Assembly: GCF_900104595.1 (NCBI RefSeq) | Contig: NZ_FNVY01000004.1 | Location: forward strand, 682,001-746,000 | Reading direction: 5' to 3' | DNA from: Enterococcus timonensis | GTDB lineage: Bacteria > Bacillota > Bacilli > Lactobacillales > Enterococcaceae | Length of the DNA stretch: 64,000 nucleotides | Part shown: in pieces, positions 57,930-64,000 of the stretch | Layout: each line of letters opens with the position of its first letter | Numbering within the stretch: the first letter of the stretch is position 1 | Made by a program: the position numbers and the translations under genes | The notes under the pieces: generated by a model | What the model was told of the DNA's origin: nothing | Seen by the model: only the letters and a program-made list of their open reading frames with translations | Databases searched by the model: none

Positions 57930-58667
57930 TTATTTTTTTGACAAGGAGTTTGTTTCGGCCAAACGTAATAAATCAGTCACTTCTTTTTTAAATAGTCGGC
58001 GAGATTGGCCAGGATTTAATTTGTCCAAAGTTAACATGCCAAATTTTTCGCGTTTTAGTTTTAAAACAGGAAAGCCAACTTTTTCTAACATATTTTTTAC
58101 TTGATGATGATGGCCTTCGTGAATCGTTAAAGAAACAATGGCAGTTCCTTTTTTGGCATCACTAGAAATAATACTTACTTTAGCCGGCGCTGTTTTGTAA
58201 TGTTCAATCCGAACGCCTTTTTCTAATATTTTTAATTGTGAATAATTGGGAACCCCTTTGACCTTGGCCACATACACTTTTTCAATTTCATGGGAAGGAT
58301 GGGTTAATTTTTGAGCAAAATCACCATCGTTAGTAAGCAGCAGTAAGCCGGTCGTATCATAATCAAGCCGACCGACTGGAAAAATCCGTTCTTTTACTTC
58401 TGGAAAATAATCCAAAACCACCGGCCGTTTTTTGTCATCAGTAACGGCAGTAATCACGCCTTTTGGTTTGTAAAATAAATAATAAACGGGCTCTTCTTTA
58501 GCTAACGGGATTCCTTTGACTTCAATTCGATCACTGGCTTTTACTTTCGTTCCTAGTTCAACCACCGTTTGACCATTGACGGTGACCATGCCTGCTTTAA
58601 TTAATTCTTCAGCTTTACGCCGGGAAGCAACGCCCGCTTGAGCGATAACTTTTTGTAGTCGTTCCAT
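57930..58667 (-). CDS. rluB: RluB-family 23S rRNA pseudouridine synthase
   Basis: A 245-residue protein. An N-terminal S4 domain (MERLQKVIAQAGVASRRKAEELI) precedes the RsuA/RluB catalytic domain with FPVGRLDYDTTGLLLLTNDG, where Asp is catalytic. KPKGVITA and HHHQVKNML follow. It modifies large-subunit rRNA near the peptidyl transferase centre in RluB homologues. The start at 58667 is used because GAGG lies upstream in the end of scpB and homologues begin here; the ATG at 58733 would be inside scpB. It follows scpA-scpB in the conserved order. Confidence 0.93.
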   Translation of the reverse strand: MERLQKVIAQAGVASRRKAEELIKAGMVTVNGQTVVELGTKVKASDRIEVKGIPLAKEEPVYYLFYKPKGVITAVTDDKKRPVVLDYFPEVKERIFPVGRLDYDTTGLLLLTNDGDFAQKLTHPSHEIEKVYVAKVKGVPNYSQLKILEKGVRIEHYKTAPAKVSIISSDAKKGTAIVSLTIHEGHHHQVKNMLEKVGFPVLKLKREKFGMLTLDKLNPGQSRRLFKKEVTDLLRLAETNSLSKK

Positions 58668-58668
58668 C

Positions 58669-59267
58669 TTAATTTTCCTCAGTTTCTGACCAAGAGTTTT
58701 CCTGATCGTTTGTTTGTCGTGCAAATAAATCATTGACTTGTGGGATATTACTTTCCATTTCCGTAATATCTGGCAGATCGGTTAATTTCTTCAATCCAAA
58801 ATAATCAAGAAAGTAACTCGTAGTGCCATATAAAATCGCCCGCCCCACTGTTTCGGCGCGCCCTTTTTCTTCTACTAGACGTTTAATGACTAGCGTTTGT
58901 AAGGCGCCAGAACTTTGAACCCCGCGAATGTCATCAATCTCACCGCGGGTCATTGGCTGTTTATAAGCAACAATTGCCAAAGTTTCTAAAGCAGCCTTAC
59001 TTAACCGATTGGCAATAGGAGCTTTAGCGTAATTGACAATCAGTGGTTGGAATTTAGGTTTGGTGACTAATTTAAAAACTTCACCGGTTTGAATGATGGT
59101 TAGCCCACGATTTTTATCTGCTTCATATTGACTTTGTAATTGTTCTAATTGTTGGAACAGTGCGCTGGAGTCTTTATTTAAAACGCTGGCGGCTTCTTTT
59201 ACTTGCAATCCTTTTTCCCCCGCCACAAAAAGCAAGGCTTCTAATTGGGGTCCAAAATTTTTAACCA
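58669..59267 (-). CDS. scpB: Segregation and condensation protein B
   Basis: A 198-residue kleisin-associated protein of the SMC-ScpAB condensin complex. It has two winged-helix domains: PQLEALLFVAGEKGLQVKEAASVL and KAALETLAIVAYKQPMTRGEIDDIRGVQSSGALQTLV, with GRPxxYGTTxxFLDYFGL in the form GRAILYGTTSYFLDYFGL. It dimerises and binds ScpA. The initiator is GTG at 59267 after GGGAGGAG, overlapping the scpA stop by seven bases; the longer ATG frame is internal to scpA. Confidence 0.95.
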
Positions 59268-60013
59268 CGGGACTCCTCCCTTTGTTCAAAATAAATATCG
59301 GCAAAATTTTCCGCCTGCATGGCAGTCATAAAACCTTCTTTTAACAATTCTAACACAGCTAAAAAGGTATTGACTAATTCATTTTTTTCATAGTTGACAA
59401 ACATATCTGAAAATGAAACTTGCCGAGTATGAATAAATAAATGTCGTTTAAACCAAGAAACTTTTTGACTAACAGAAAGATCTTCTTTGGCCACTGTCGC
59501 TTGTTGGCCGGTTTGCTCTTGTTTTTTTTGCAAAACGTCATGAAAGGCTAAAAATAAATCAATCGTTGTTACTTGATTTTTTTCTAACGGTAAATCTTTC
59601 GTGTACATAGAAAGATCACTCGGTTCTTTTTCAAAAAATAATTGGCGCTGACCTTCTAAATCTTGTAATTCTTGGCCGGCGTATTTAAATTTTCGATAAA
59701 CGAGTAGTTGTTGCAATAATTCTTCTTTAGGATCAAGTCCAGTATCTTCTTCCCACAGCTCGTCGATATTTTCATTTTCGATTTGTGGCAATAATTGGCG
59801 GGATTTTATAGCTAGTAGCGTTGCAGCTACGACTAAATATTCAGCTGCCACTTCCAGTTGTAGGGCATGCATGGTGTGGACGTAATTTAAATACTGGTCG
59901 CACACTTCAGCCAGCGGCACTTCATAAATATCCACTTCATATTGTTGAATCAGATGTAATAATAAATCCATCGGTCCTTCAAAACCTTCAATTTTTACAT
60001 TTAAATCAGTCAT
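59261..60013 (-). CDS. scpA: Segregation and condensation protein A (kleisin)
   Basis: A 250-residue kleisin that bridges the SMC heads in chromosome condensation. The N-terminal FEGPMDLLLHLIQQYEVDIYEVPLAEVCDQYLNYV and LLAIKSRQLLP segments are strongly conserved. The C-terminal winged helix ends near LLELLKEGFMTAMQAENFADIYF. It is coupled to scpB by a short overlap and follows xerD by ten bases. Confidence 0.96.
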   Translation of the reverse strand: MTDLNVKIEGFEGPMDLLLHLIQQYEVDIYEVPLAEVCDQYLNYVHTMHALQLEVAAEYLVVAATLLAIKSRQLLPQIENENIDELWEEDTGLDPKEELLQQLLVYRKFKYAGQELQDLEGQRQLFFEKEPSDLSMYTKDLPLEKNQVTTIDLFLAFHDVLQKKQEQTGQQATVAKEDLSVSQKVSWFKRHLFIHTRQVSFSDMFVNYEKNELVNTFLAVLELLKEGFMTAMQAENFADIYFEQREESRG

Positions 60014-60022
60014 AAAAAACTC

Positions 60023-60925
60023 CTATGCGCGGGGAAAATATTTTTGATAAACATCAGCCATCCGAGCTTTCGTGATGTGGGTGTAAATTTGCGTGGTGGA
60101 AATATCGGCGTGTCCTAGTAATTCTTGAACAATTCTTAAATCGGCGCCATTTTCTAATAAATGAGTAGCAAAACTGTGGCGCAACGTATGTGGCGTAACG
60201 GATTTTGTAATGCCAGCGGTTTGAACGATTTGTTGTAAATTTTTCCAAATCCCTTGGCGCGATAATTGATTGCCATGAAAATTCACAAAAACAAAAGGCA
60301 CATCGTCTTTTGCTAGTTGCGGACGAACTTCATCTAAGTAGCGATTGAGCCACAATAAAGCAACACTGCCTAAAGGAATAATCCGCTCCTTGTCCCCTTT
60401 ACCGATTGTTTTGAGCAAACTAATATTTAAATGAAGCATGCTCATGGTCAAGTTCACCACTTCAGACACGCGCATCCCAGTAGCGTACATCACTTCTAAA
60501 ATCGCCCGATTGCGTAAGCCGAGCTTTGTAGTTGTATCTGGTGTATTTAAAAGCAAATCTACTTCTTGGGTGCTTAAAATTTTGGGCAAAGTCTGGCCTT
60601 TTTTCGGCGTGTCAATGTGTTGCATCGGATCCGTTTCAGTATAGCGTTCTTGGCGCAAAAATTGATGGAATCGGCGCAAACTTGAACACATCCGAATAAT
60701 CGTAGCTTGGGCGTGATCTTTTTGTAACATTTCCAAAAAGTCCATCACCACAAAGCGATCCACTTGATCTAAATCCGTAATTTGTCGACTTGCTAGAAAT
60801 TTTAAATATTGAGTCAAATCACGGCGATAAGACTGACGAGAATTTTCCGCTAGCCCGCGTTCAATTTGTAAATAAGATAAATATTCATCTAAAAGTGATT
60901 GCAAATGTGGATCAATCTCTGACAT
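60023..60925 (-). CDS. xerD: Tyrosine recombinase XerD
   Basis: Resolves chromosome dimers at dif during cell division. The 300-residue protein has an N-terminal SAM-like domain (LQIERGLAENSRQSYRRDLTQYLKFL) and the catalytic domain. The conserved residues are Arg in YATGMRVSEVVNL, the Lys loop in TIGKGDKER, His-xx-Arg in TPHTLRHSFATHLLENGADLRIVQ, His in LGHADISTTQIYTH and the nucleophilic Tyr in the last of these. The start at 60925 follows GAGGGAGAAA. It is a housekeeping Xer protein and not a phage integrase: it heads the scpA-scpB-rluB-ribU group and no attachment site or mobile cargo is adjacent. Confidence 0.95.
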   Translation of the reverse strand: MSEIDPHLQSLLDEYLSYLQIERGLAENSRQSYRRDLTQYLKFLASRQITDLDQVDRFVVMDFLEMLQKDHAQATIIRMCSSLRRFHQFLRQERYTETDPMQHIDTPKKGQTLPKILSTQEVDLLLNTPDTTTKLGLRNRAILEVMYATGMRVSEVVNLTMSMLHLNISLLKTIGKGDKERIIPLGSVALLWLNRYLDEVRPQLAKDDVPFVFVNFHGNQLSRQGIWKNLQQIVQTAGITKSVTPHTLRHSFATHLLENGADLRIVQELLGHADISTTQIYTHITKARMADVYQKYFPRA

Positions 60926-60971
60926 TTTCTCCCTCATTTCTTATGTATCATAACAGAAACGCGCCCAAACG

Positions 60972-61008
60972 TAAAAACAACTCCCAAAATTTTTGGCAGT
61001 TGTTTTTG
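60972..61008. terminator. Terminator between fur and xerD
   Basis: AAAAACAACT-CCAAAA and TTTTGG-AGTTGTTTTT pair closely. It ends fur on the minus strand. Confidence 0.75.
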
Positions 61009-61018
61009 GCTAGCGTTT

Positions 61019-61477
61019 TTAAAGCTGATTTTTTTCCGCCCGACAATTCCGACAAATACCATGAAAAGTTAAGCGATGATCTTTGACTAGAAAACCATAT
61101 TGTTTGTCTACTACTTTTTCAACTTCTAACAATAAATCATCTTCAATTTCTTCAATTTGTCCGCACTCCAAGCACAAGAGATGGTGATGAAAATGTTTCG
61201 CCCCGTCTTTGCGCAAATCATAACGAGAAAGCCCGTCGTTAAAGCTCACTTTATTAACTACTTTTAATTCTGTCAAAATTTCTAACGTCCGATAGACTGT
61301 CGCCAAGCCAATCTCAGGCGCTTTTTCTTTGACCCGAACGTAAATTTCTTCGGCGGCCAAATGATCTTTTTCATTTTCCAGTAAGACTAATAAAGTGGAT
61401 TCTCGTTGAGGCGTTAGTTTAAAACCTGATTCATGTAATTGTTTTTTGATTTTTTTTAGTTGCGTGATGGTATCCAT
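61019..61477 (-). CDS. fur: Fur-family metal-responsive repressor
   Basis: A 152-residue dimeric regulator. The N-terminal winged helix, LTPQRESTLLVLLENEKDHLAAEEIYVRV then GLATVYRTLEIL, binds DNA. The C-terminal domain has the metal-binding HFHHHLLCLECGQIEEI and a second CRNCRAE Cys pair forming a structural zinc site. It could be an iron (Fur), zinc (Zur) or peroxide (PerR) sensor. The classical Fur-type HHHLLCLECG leans to Fur. It is a single-gene unit following cvfB. Confidence 0.9.
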   Translation of the reverse strand: MDTITQLKKIKKQLHESGFKLTPQRESTLLVLLENEKDHLAAEEIYVRVKEKAPEIGLATVYRTLEILTELKVVNKVSFNDGLSRYDLRKDGAKHFHHHLLCLECGQIEEIEDDLLLEVEKVVDKQYGFLVKDHRLTFHGICRNCRAEKNQL

Positions 61478-61597
61478 GATTTAGCCCTCTACTTACAAAA
61501 TTTTCAAATTTGACTTTCATCAAATGTATTTTGCATTTTTTTATATTCGTTCTTTAGACAAATTATAAACTAGTCAACGGACTTTTTCAATGGATTC

Positions 61598-62476
61598 TCA
61601 ATTAGATTCTATTTCAGTATCAAGTAAAACGGTCCAACCATCTACTTGCTTAATTTTTTTAGCTTTCAACAAATGACCAATCGCCCGTTTAAACTGCGCT
61701 TTACTAATGCCAAATTGTTGCTGAATGCTTTCAGGCGTTGATTTATCAGTGAAAGGAATTTTATTTTCTTCGGCTCTTTCTAGAAAAGTCAGAAGCATTT
61801 GCGCATCGTCATCAATAATTTCAAACGCCCGTGGTTTCAAAGATAAATTTAAATAACCATGAGGTGAAACGCCGATGACCCGCGCTTTTAGTTGTTCACC
61901 TAAGCGAGGTTCTTTGAAGCGTTCATTCGGATGAATAAATCCTTGATGAAAATCACTCGTTAAAACAAACGTTCCGGCTAATTTCAAACGATAAGCAACG
62001 CCTTCGACTTCTTTATTTTGCCAATTATCTTCAGCGCGTAATTTTTTAAACAAGCTAAGGAAAATATTTTCATCGGCTAATAAGCCCCAGATGCGATCTT
62101 TTTGATCGACAGTAATAGTTAAATACAGAACGTCGCCGGGTTTAGGCCACAGCTCTTTCATTTCTGGCAAAAAATCTAGGGAGACGACGACATCTTTATC
62201 CGGTAAACCGATATCGACAAAAACGCCTAAGTCCCGCCGCGCTTTCACAACAATCCCAAATCCGTAATGTCCCTGACGAATATTAGGAATTTCTGTTGTG
62301 AAGCTTAATTTTTGATCAGCATTGATGTAAAAGAACCCTTCAATACTGTCTCCTAATGCATGCTCACCTTCTGTTTTTAACAATTGAAACGTCTGACCAT
62401 TTTTTTGTACGAAAAAATGAGTATCATTTTCGTCAGTAATAATTCCTGTTGTCAATGTTCCTAGCAATTCTTCCAT
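61598..62476 (-). CDS. cvfB: S1-domain RNA-binding protein CvfB
   Basis: A 292-residue protein homologous to CvfB/YitL of staphylococci and Bacillus, which bind RNA and influence virulence-gene expression. It has S1-like domains, for example HYGFGIVVKARRDLGVFVDIGLPDKDVVVSLDFLPE and RLGEQLKARVIGVSPHGYLNLSLKP, and a C-terminal winged helix (TPESIQQQFGISKAQFKRAIGHLLKAKKI). AAGGAGGAAATT precedes the ATG. The gene starts just after the rpoD terminator, with no room for a separate promoter between that hairpin and the start. Confidence 0.92.
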   Translation of the reverse strand: MEELLGTLTTGIITDENDTHFFVQKNGQTFQLLKTEGEHALGDSIEGFFYINADQKLSFTTEIPNIRQGHYGFGIVVKARRDLGVFVDIGLPDKDVVVSLDFLPEMKELWPKPGDVLYLTITVDQKDRIWGLLADENIFLSLFKKLRAEDNWQNKEVEGVAYRLKLAGTFVLTSDFHQGFIHPNERFKEPRLGEQLKARVIGVSPHGYLNLSLKPRAFEIIDDDAQMLLTFLERAEENKIPFTDKSTPESIQQQFGISKAQFKRAIGHLLKAKKIKQVDGWTVLLDTEIESN

Positions 62477-62489
62477 AATTTCCTCCTTG

Positions 62490-62518
62490 AAAAAAAGAGA
62501 AGACCTGCTGTCTTCTCT
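62490..62518 (-). terminator. Terminator between rpoD and cvfB
   Basis: On the minus strand GAGAAGAC, a five-base loop, GTCTTCTC and seven T residues, ending directly before the cvfB ribosome-binding site. It is both the end of the rpoD transcript and a potential attenuator for cvfB. Confidence 0.85.
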
Positions 62519-62539
62519 TTTATTTTTTATATTTAGATT

Positions 62540-62640
62540 GTGTTTTGGCCAACAGTTAGGAAAATAGATAAAACTTCACACAAATATTCTATTTGTCTTC
62601 AGTTTTCCTAATTTTCTACACTGTTATTCGGCCAAAACAC
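62540..62640. repeat. 101-bp nested palindromic element after rpoD
   Basis: Four inverted pairs lie concentrically. GTGTTTTGGCC (62540-62550) pairs with GGCCAAAACAC (62630-62640). AACAGT (62551-62556) pairs with ACTGTT (62620-62625). TTAGGAAAA (62556-62564) pairs with TTTTCCTAA (62603-62611). At the centre, ACAAATA (62580-62586) pairs with TATTTGT (62590-62596). It starts four bases after the rpoD stop codon and has no T-tract of its own. Confidence 0.85.
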
Positions 62641-62644
62641 ATCC

Positions 62645-63763
62645 TTATTCTAAAAAGTCTTTTAGTTGTTTTGAGCGGGATGGGTGGCGGAGTTTCCGTA
62701 GGGCTTTGGCTTCGATTTGGCGAATACGTTCGCGGGTTACGCCGAAAACTTTACCTACTTCTTCTAGAGTCCGTGTGCGGCCGTCATCTAGACCAAAACG
62801 CAAGCGCAAAACATTTTCCTCGCGATCAGTTAAAGTATCTAGCACATCTTCTAGTTGTTCTTTTAATAATTCGTAAGCGGCATGTTCAGCCGGGCTAGTT
62901 GCTTCTTGGTCTTCAATGAAATCACCTAAATGAGAATCATCTTCTTCACCGATTGGTGTTTCCAATGAAACTGGTTCTTGAGCAATTTTCAAAATTTCCC
63001 GAACTTTTTCAGTTGGTAAATCCATTTCAGCACCAATTTCTTCTGGTGTTGGTTCCCGACCTAAATCTTGTAATAATTGTCGTTGAATACGAATTAATTT
63101 GTTAATGGTTTCCACCATATGCACTGGAATCCGAATGGTCCGTGCTTGATCGGCGATGGCCCGGGTGATTGCTTGACGAATCCACCAAGTAGCGTAAGTA
63201 GAAAATTTAAATCCTTTACGGTAATCAAATTTTTCTACGGCTTTCATTAAGCCCATATTTCCTTCTTGAATTAAATCAAGAAATTGCATGCCACGCCCGA
63301 CATAACGTTTAGCAATAGAAACTACTAAGCGCAAGTTGGCTTCAGCTAAGCGTTGTTTAGCTTCTTGGTCGCCTTCTTCAATTTTTAGAGCAAGTTCTAC
63401 TTCTTGCGGTGCCGTTAATAAAGAAACGCGGCCGATTTCTTTTAAGTACATCCGCACGGGGTCGTTAATTTTCACACCCGTTGGCGCCGATAAATCTTCC
63501 ATTTCTTTTTTTGTAACGGTTGCTTTTTTCAAACTAGCTGCGGTAGGTTCACCTTTTTCATCAACTACAGAAATACCGGCATCTTCCACTTTTTGAATCA
63601 ATTGATCCATCGCGTCTGCTTCAAGCTCATAAGGAGTAGCCAATTTTTCAGTCAGTAAATCAATTTTCACTGTACCTGCTTTTTTGTTTGCTTTAATAAA
63701 TTTTTGTAAGGCTTCTTCGTAAGGAATTTTATTTTCTTCAGCCACTTTTTTTTCTTCAGCCAT
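62645..63763 (-). CDS. rpoD: Primary sigma factor RpoD (SigA)
   Basis: The 372-residue housekeeping sigma factor. Region 1.1 (residues 1-75) is followed by region 1.2 and 2 with [64 protein letters not shown]. Region 3 follows, and region 4 carries [33 protein letters not shown], which contacts the -35 element. Length and motifs are normal. It lies 11 bases downstream of dnaG, the usual dnaG-rpoD order of Firmicutes. Confidence 0.98.
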   Translation of the reverse strand: MAEEKKVAEENKIPYEEALQKFIKANKKAGTVKIDLLTEKLATPYELEADAMDQLIQKVEDAGISVVDEKGEPTAASLKKATVTKKEMEDLSAPTGVKINDPVRMYLKEIGRVSLLTAPQEVELALKIEEGDQEAKQRLAEANLRLVVSIAKRYVGRGMQFLDLIQEGNMGLMKAVEKFDYRKGFKFSTYATWWIRQAITRAIADQARTIRIPVHMVETINKLIRIQRQLLQDLGREPTPEEIGAEMDLPTEKVREILKIAQEPVSLETPIGEEDDSHLGDFIEDQEATSPAEHAAYELLKEQLEDVLDTLTDREENVLRLRFGLDDGRTRTLEEVGKVFGVTRERIRQIEAKALRKLRHPSRSKQLKDFLE

Positions 63764-63774
63764 TATAGACCCTC

Positions 63775-64000
63775 CTAAATAATTTCTGCCGTTTTCATTT
63801 TTTTGGTCAATTGTAAGATATCGATGGTCAGTTGTAACTCCATCTCCGAATTTTCTAAGCGTTTGGCTTCTTGTTGGAGTTGCCTTTTTTCAGCAATTTC
63901 TCTTTTCAAACGTTCTAACGCTAAACTATGGAGTAAATCGAAAATCTCGTTATTAGATTCTTTTGGGGCGGCTTCTAGCATGAAAATTGTTGCTGCCAAG
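63775..64000 (-). CDS. dnaG: DNA primase, C-terminal part
   Basis: The 3' end of the primase gene; the rest lies beyond the right edge. About 75 codons are visible, entirely helical, ending [18 protein letters not shown]. This is the C-terminal part of the helicase-binding domain that docks DnaG to the replicative helicase. The assignment rests mainly on position directly before rpoD and the typical helical pattern, since the conserved zinc-binding and catalytic domains are outside the window. Confidence 0.85.
   Translation of the reverse strand, partial: LAATIFMLEAAPKESNNEIFDLLHSLALERLKREIAEKRQLQQEAKRLENSEMELQLTIDILQLTKKMKTAEII

Noticed and set aside
60023-60925. Tyrosine recombinase as a sign of an integrated mobile element
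   Set aside because: The gene is a full XerD in the conserved xerD-scpA-scpB-rluB-ribU order; no attachment repeats or phage genes lie nearby.
62593-62898. A plus-strand frame starting in the nested palindrome
   Set aside because: It is antisense to the conserved C-terminal region of rpoD and has no ribosome-binding site.

Overview
The window is a low-GC Firmicute chromosome of the order Lactobacillales, and the gene content points to Enterococcus or a close relative. The evidence is an Lsa(A)-type ABC-F protein of exactly 498 residues, a psr-like LCP gene next to the aro cluster, EbsA and EbsB-like neighbours, a trpXYZ transporter, a T-box on tyrS, and the standard dnaG-rpoD, xerD-scpA-scpB-rluB-ribU and cmk-rpsA-der-hup strings. 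No prophage, insertion sequence, CRISPR array, rRNA or tRNA gene is visible. Almost all of it is housekeeping chromosome; the only clearly accessory material is near the left end.

Layout. 1-6.5 kb (+ strand): the 3' end of the manganese pyrophosphatase gene, an HD-domain protein, a conserved unknown, a CRP/FNR regulator, then an AT-rich gap with a Doc/AbrB-type toxin-antitoxin pair on the other strand, a methyltransferase and the lsa-type ABC-F gene with an attenuator leader. 6.5-13.9 kb (- strand): a 2-keto-3-deoxygluconate-type kinase, an orphan AbrB-like regulator with twin palindromic operators, a small P-loop kinase, T-box-controlled tyrS, glpK, a DegV protein and the LCP protein. 14.0-19.9 kb (-): aroE-aroF-aroB-aroC-aroA-aroK behind a promoter and a terminator-like attenuator. 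20.0-23.5 kb (-): trpXYZ behind a leader peptide with two Trp codons, then a membrane-anchored unknown. 23.7-27.1 kb (+): pckA and rqcH. 27.2-31.9 kb (-): mazG-like, rluD, lspA, a CBS protein, fhs and ebsA. 31.9-33.7 kb (+): an RNase H-like gene and sstT. 33.7-35.1 kb (-): a MATE transporter. 35.3-39.5 kb (+): a MoxR / DUF58 / transglutaminase operon. 39.5-45.4 kb (-): abcF-thyA-folA, then mazG-cca-thioesterase and an unknown. 45.6-46.4 kb (+): a YitT-family protein. 46.5-64 kb (-): ypiB, ypiA, a degenerate AroB-like gene, hup, der, rpsA, cmk, a LysM protein, recQ and ypbB, a ferredoxin on the + strand, ribU with an FMN riboswitch, rluB, scpB, scpA, xerD, fur, cvfB, rpoD and the 3' end of dnaG.

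How it fits together. The aro cluster makes chorismate, but tyrA and pheA, which sit in this cluster in E. faecalis, are absent. A 5 x 8 bp tandem repeat lies where tyrA would be. The nearby Trp-regulated trpXYZ suggests a cell that imports aromatic amino acids and makes chorismate for other uses such as folate; folA and thyA are in the window. RNA-level control is frequent: a tyrosine T-box, an FMN riboswitch, a Trp leader peptide, an antibiotic-type attenuator before lsa, and terminator hairpins placed directly before aroE and cvfB.

The observations most worth following are the Trp leader-peptide attenuator, the reduced aro operon with its repeat scar, the AroB-like protein that has lost its catalytic motifs, the lsa leader whose open frame seems to begin at ATT, and a 101-bp nested palindrome just after rpoD.
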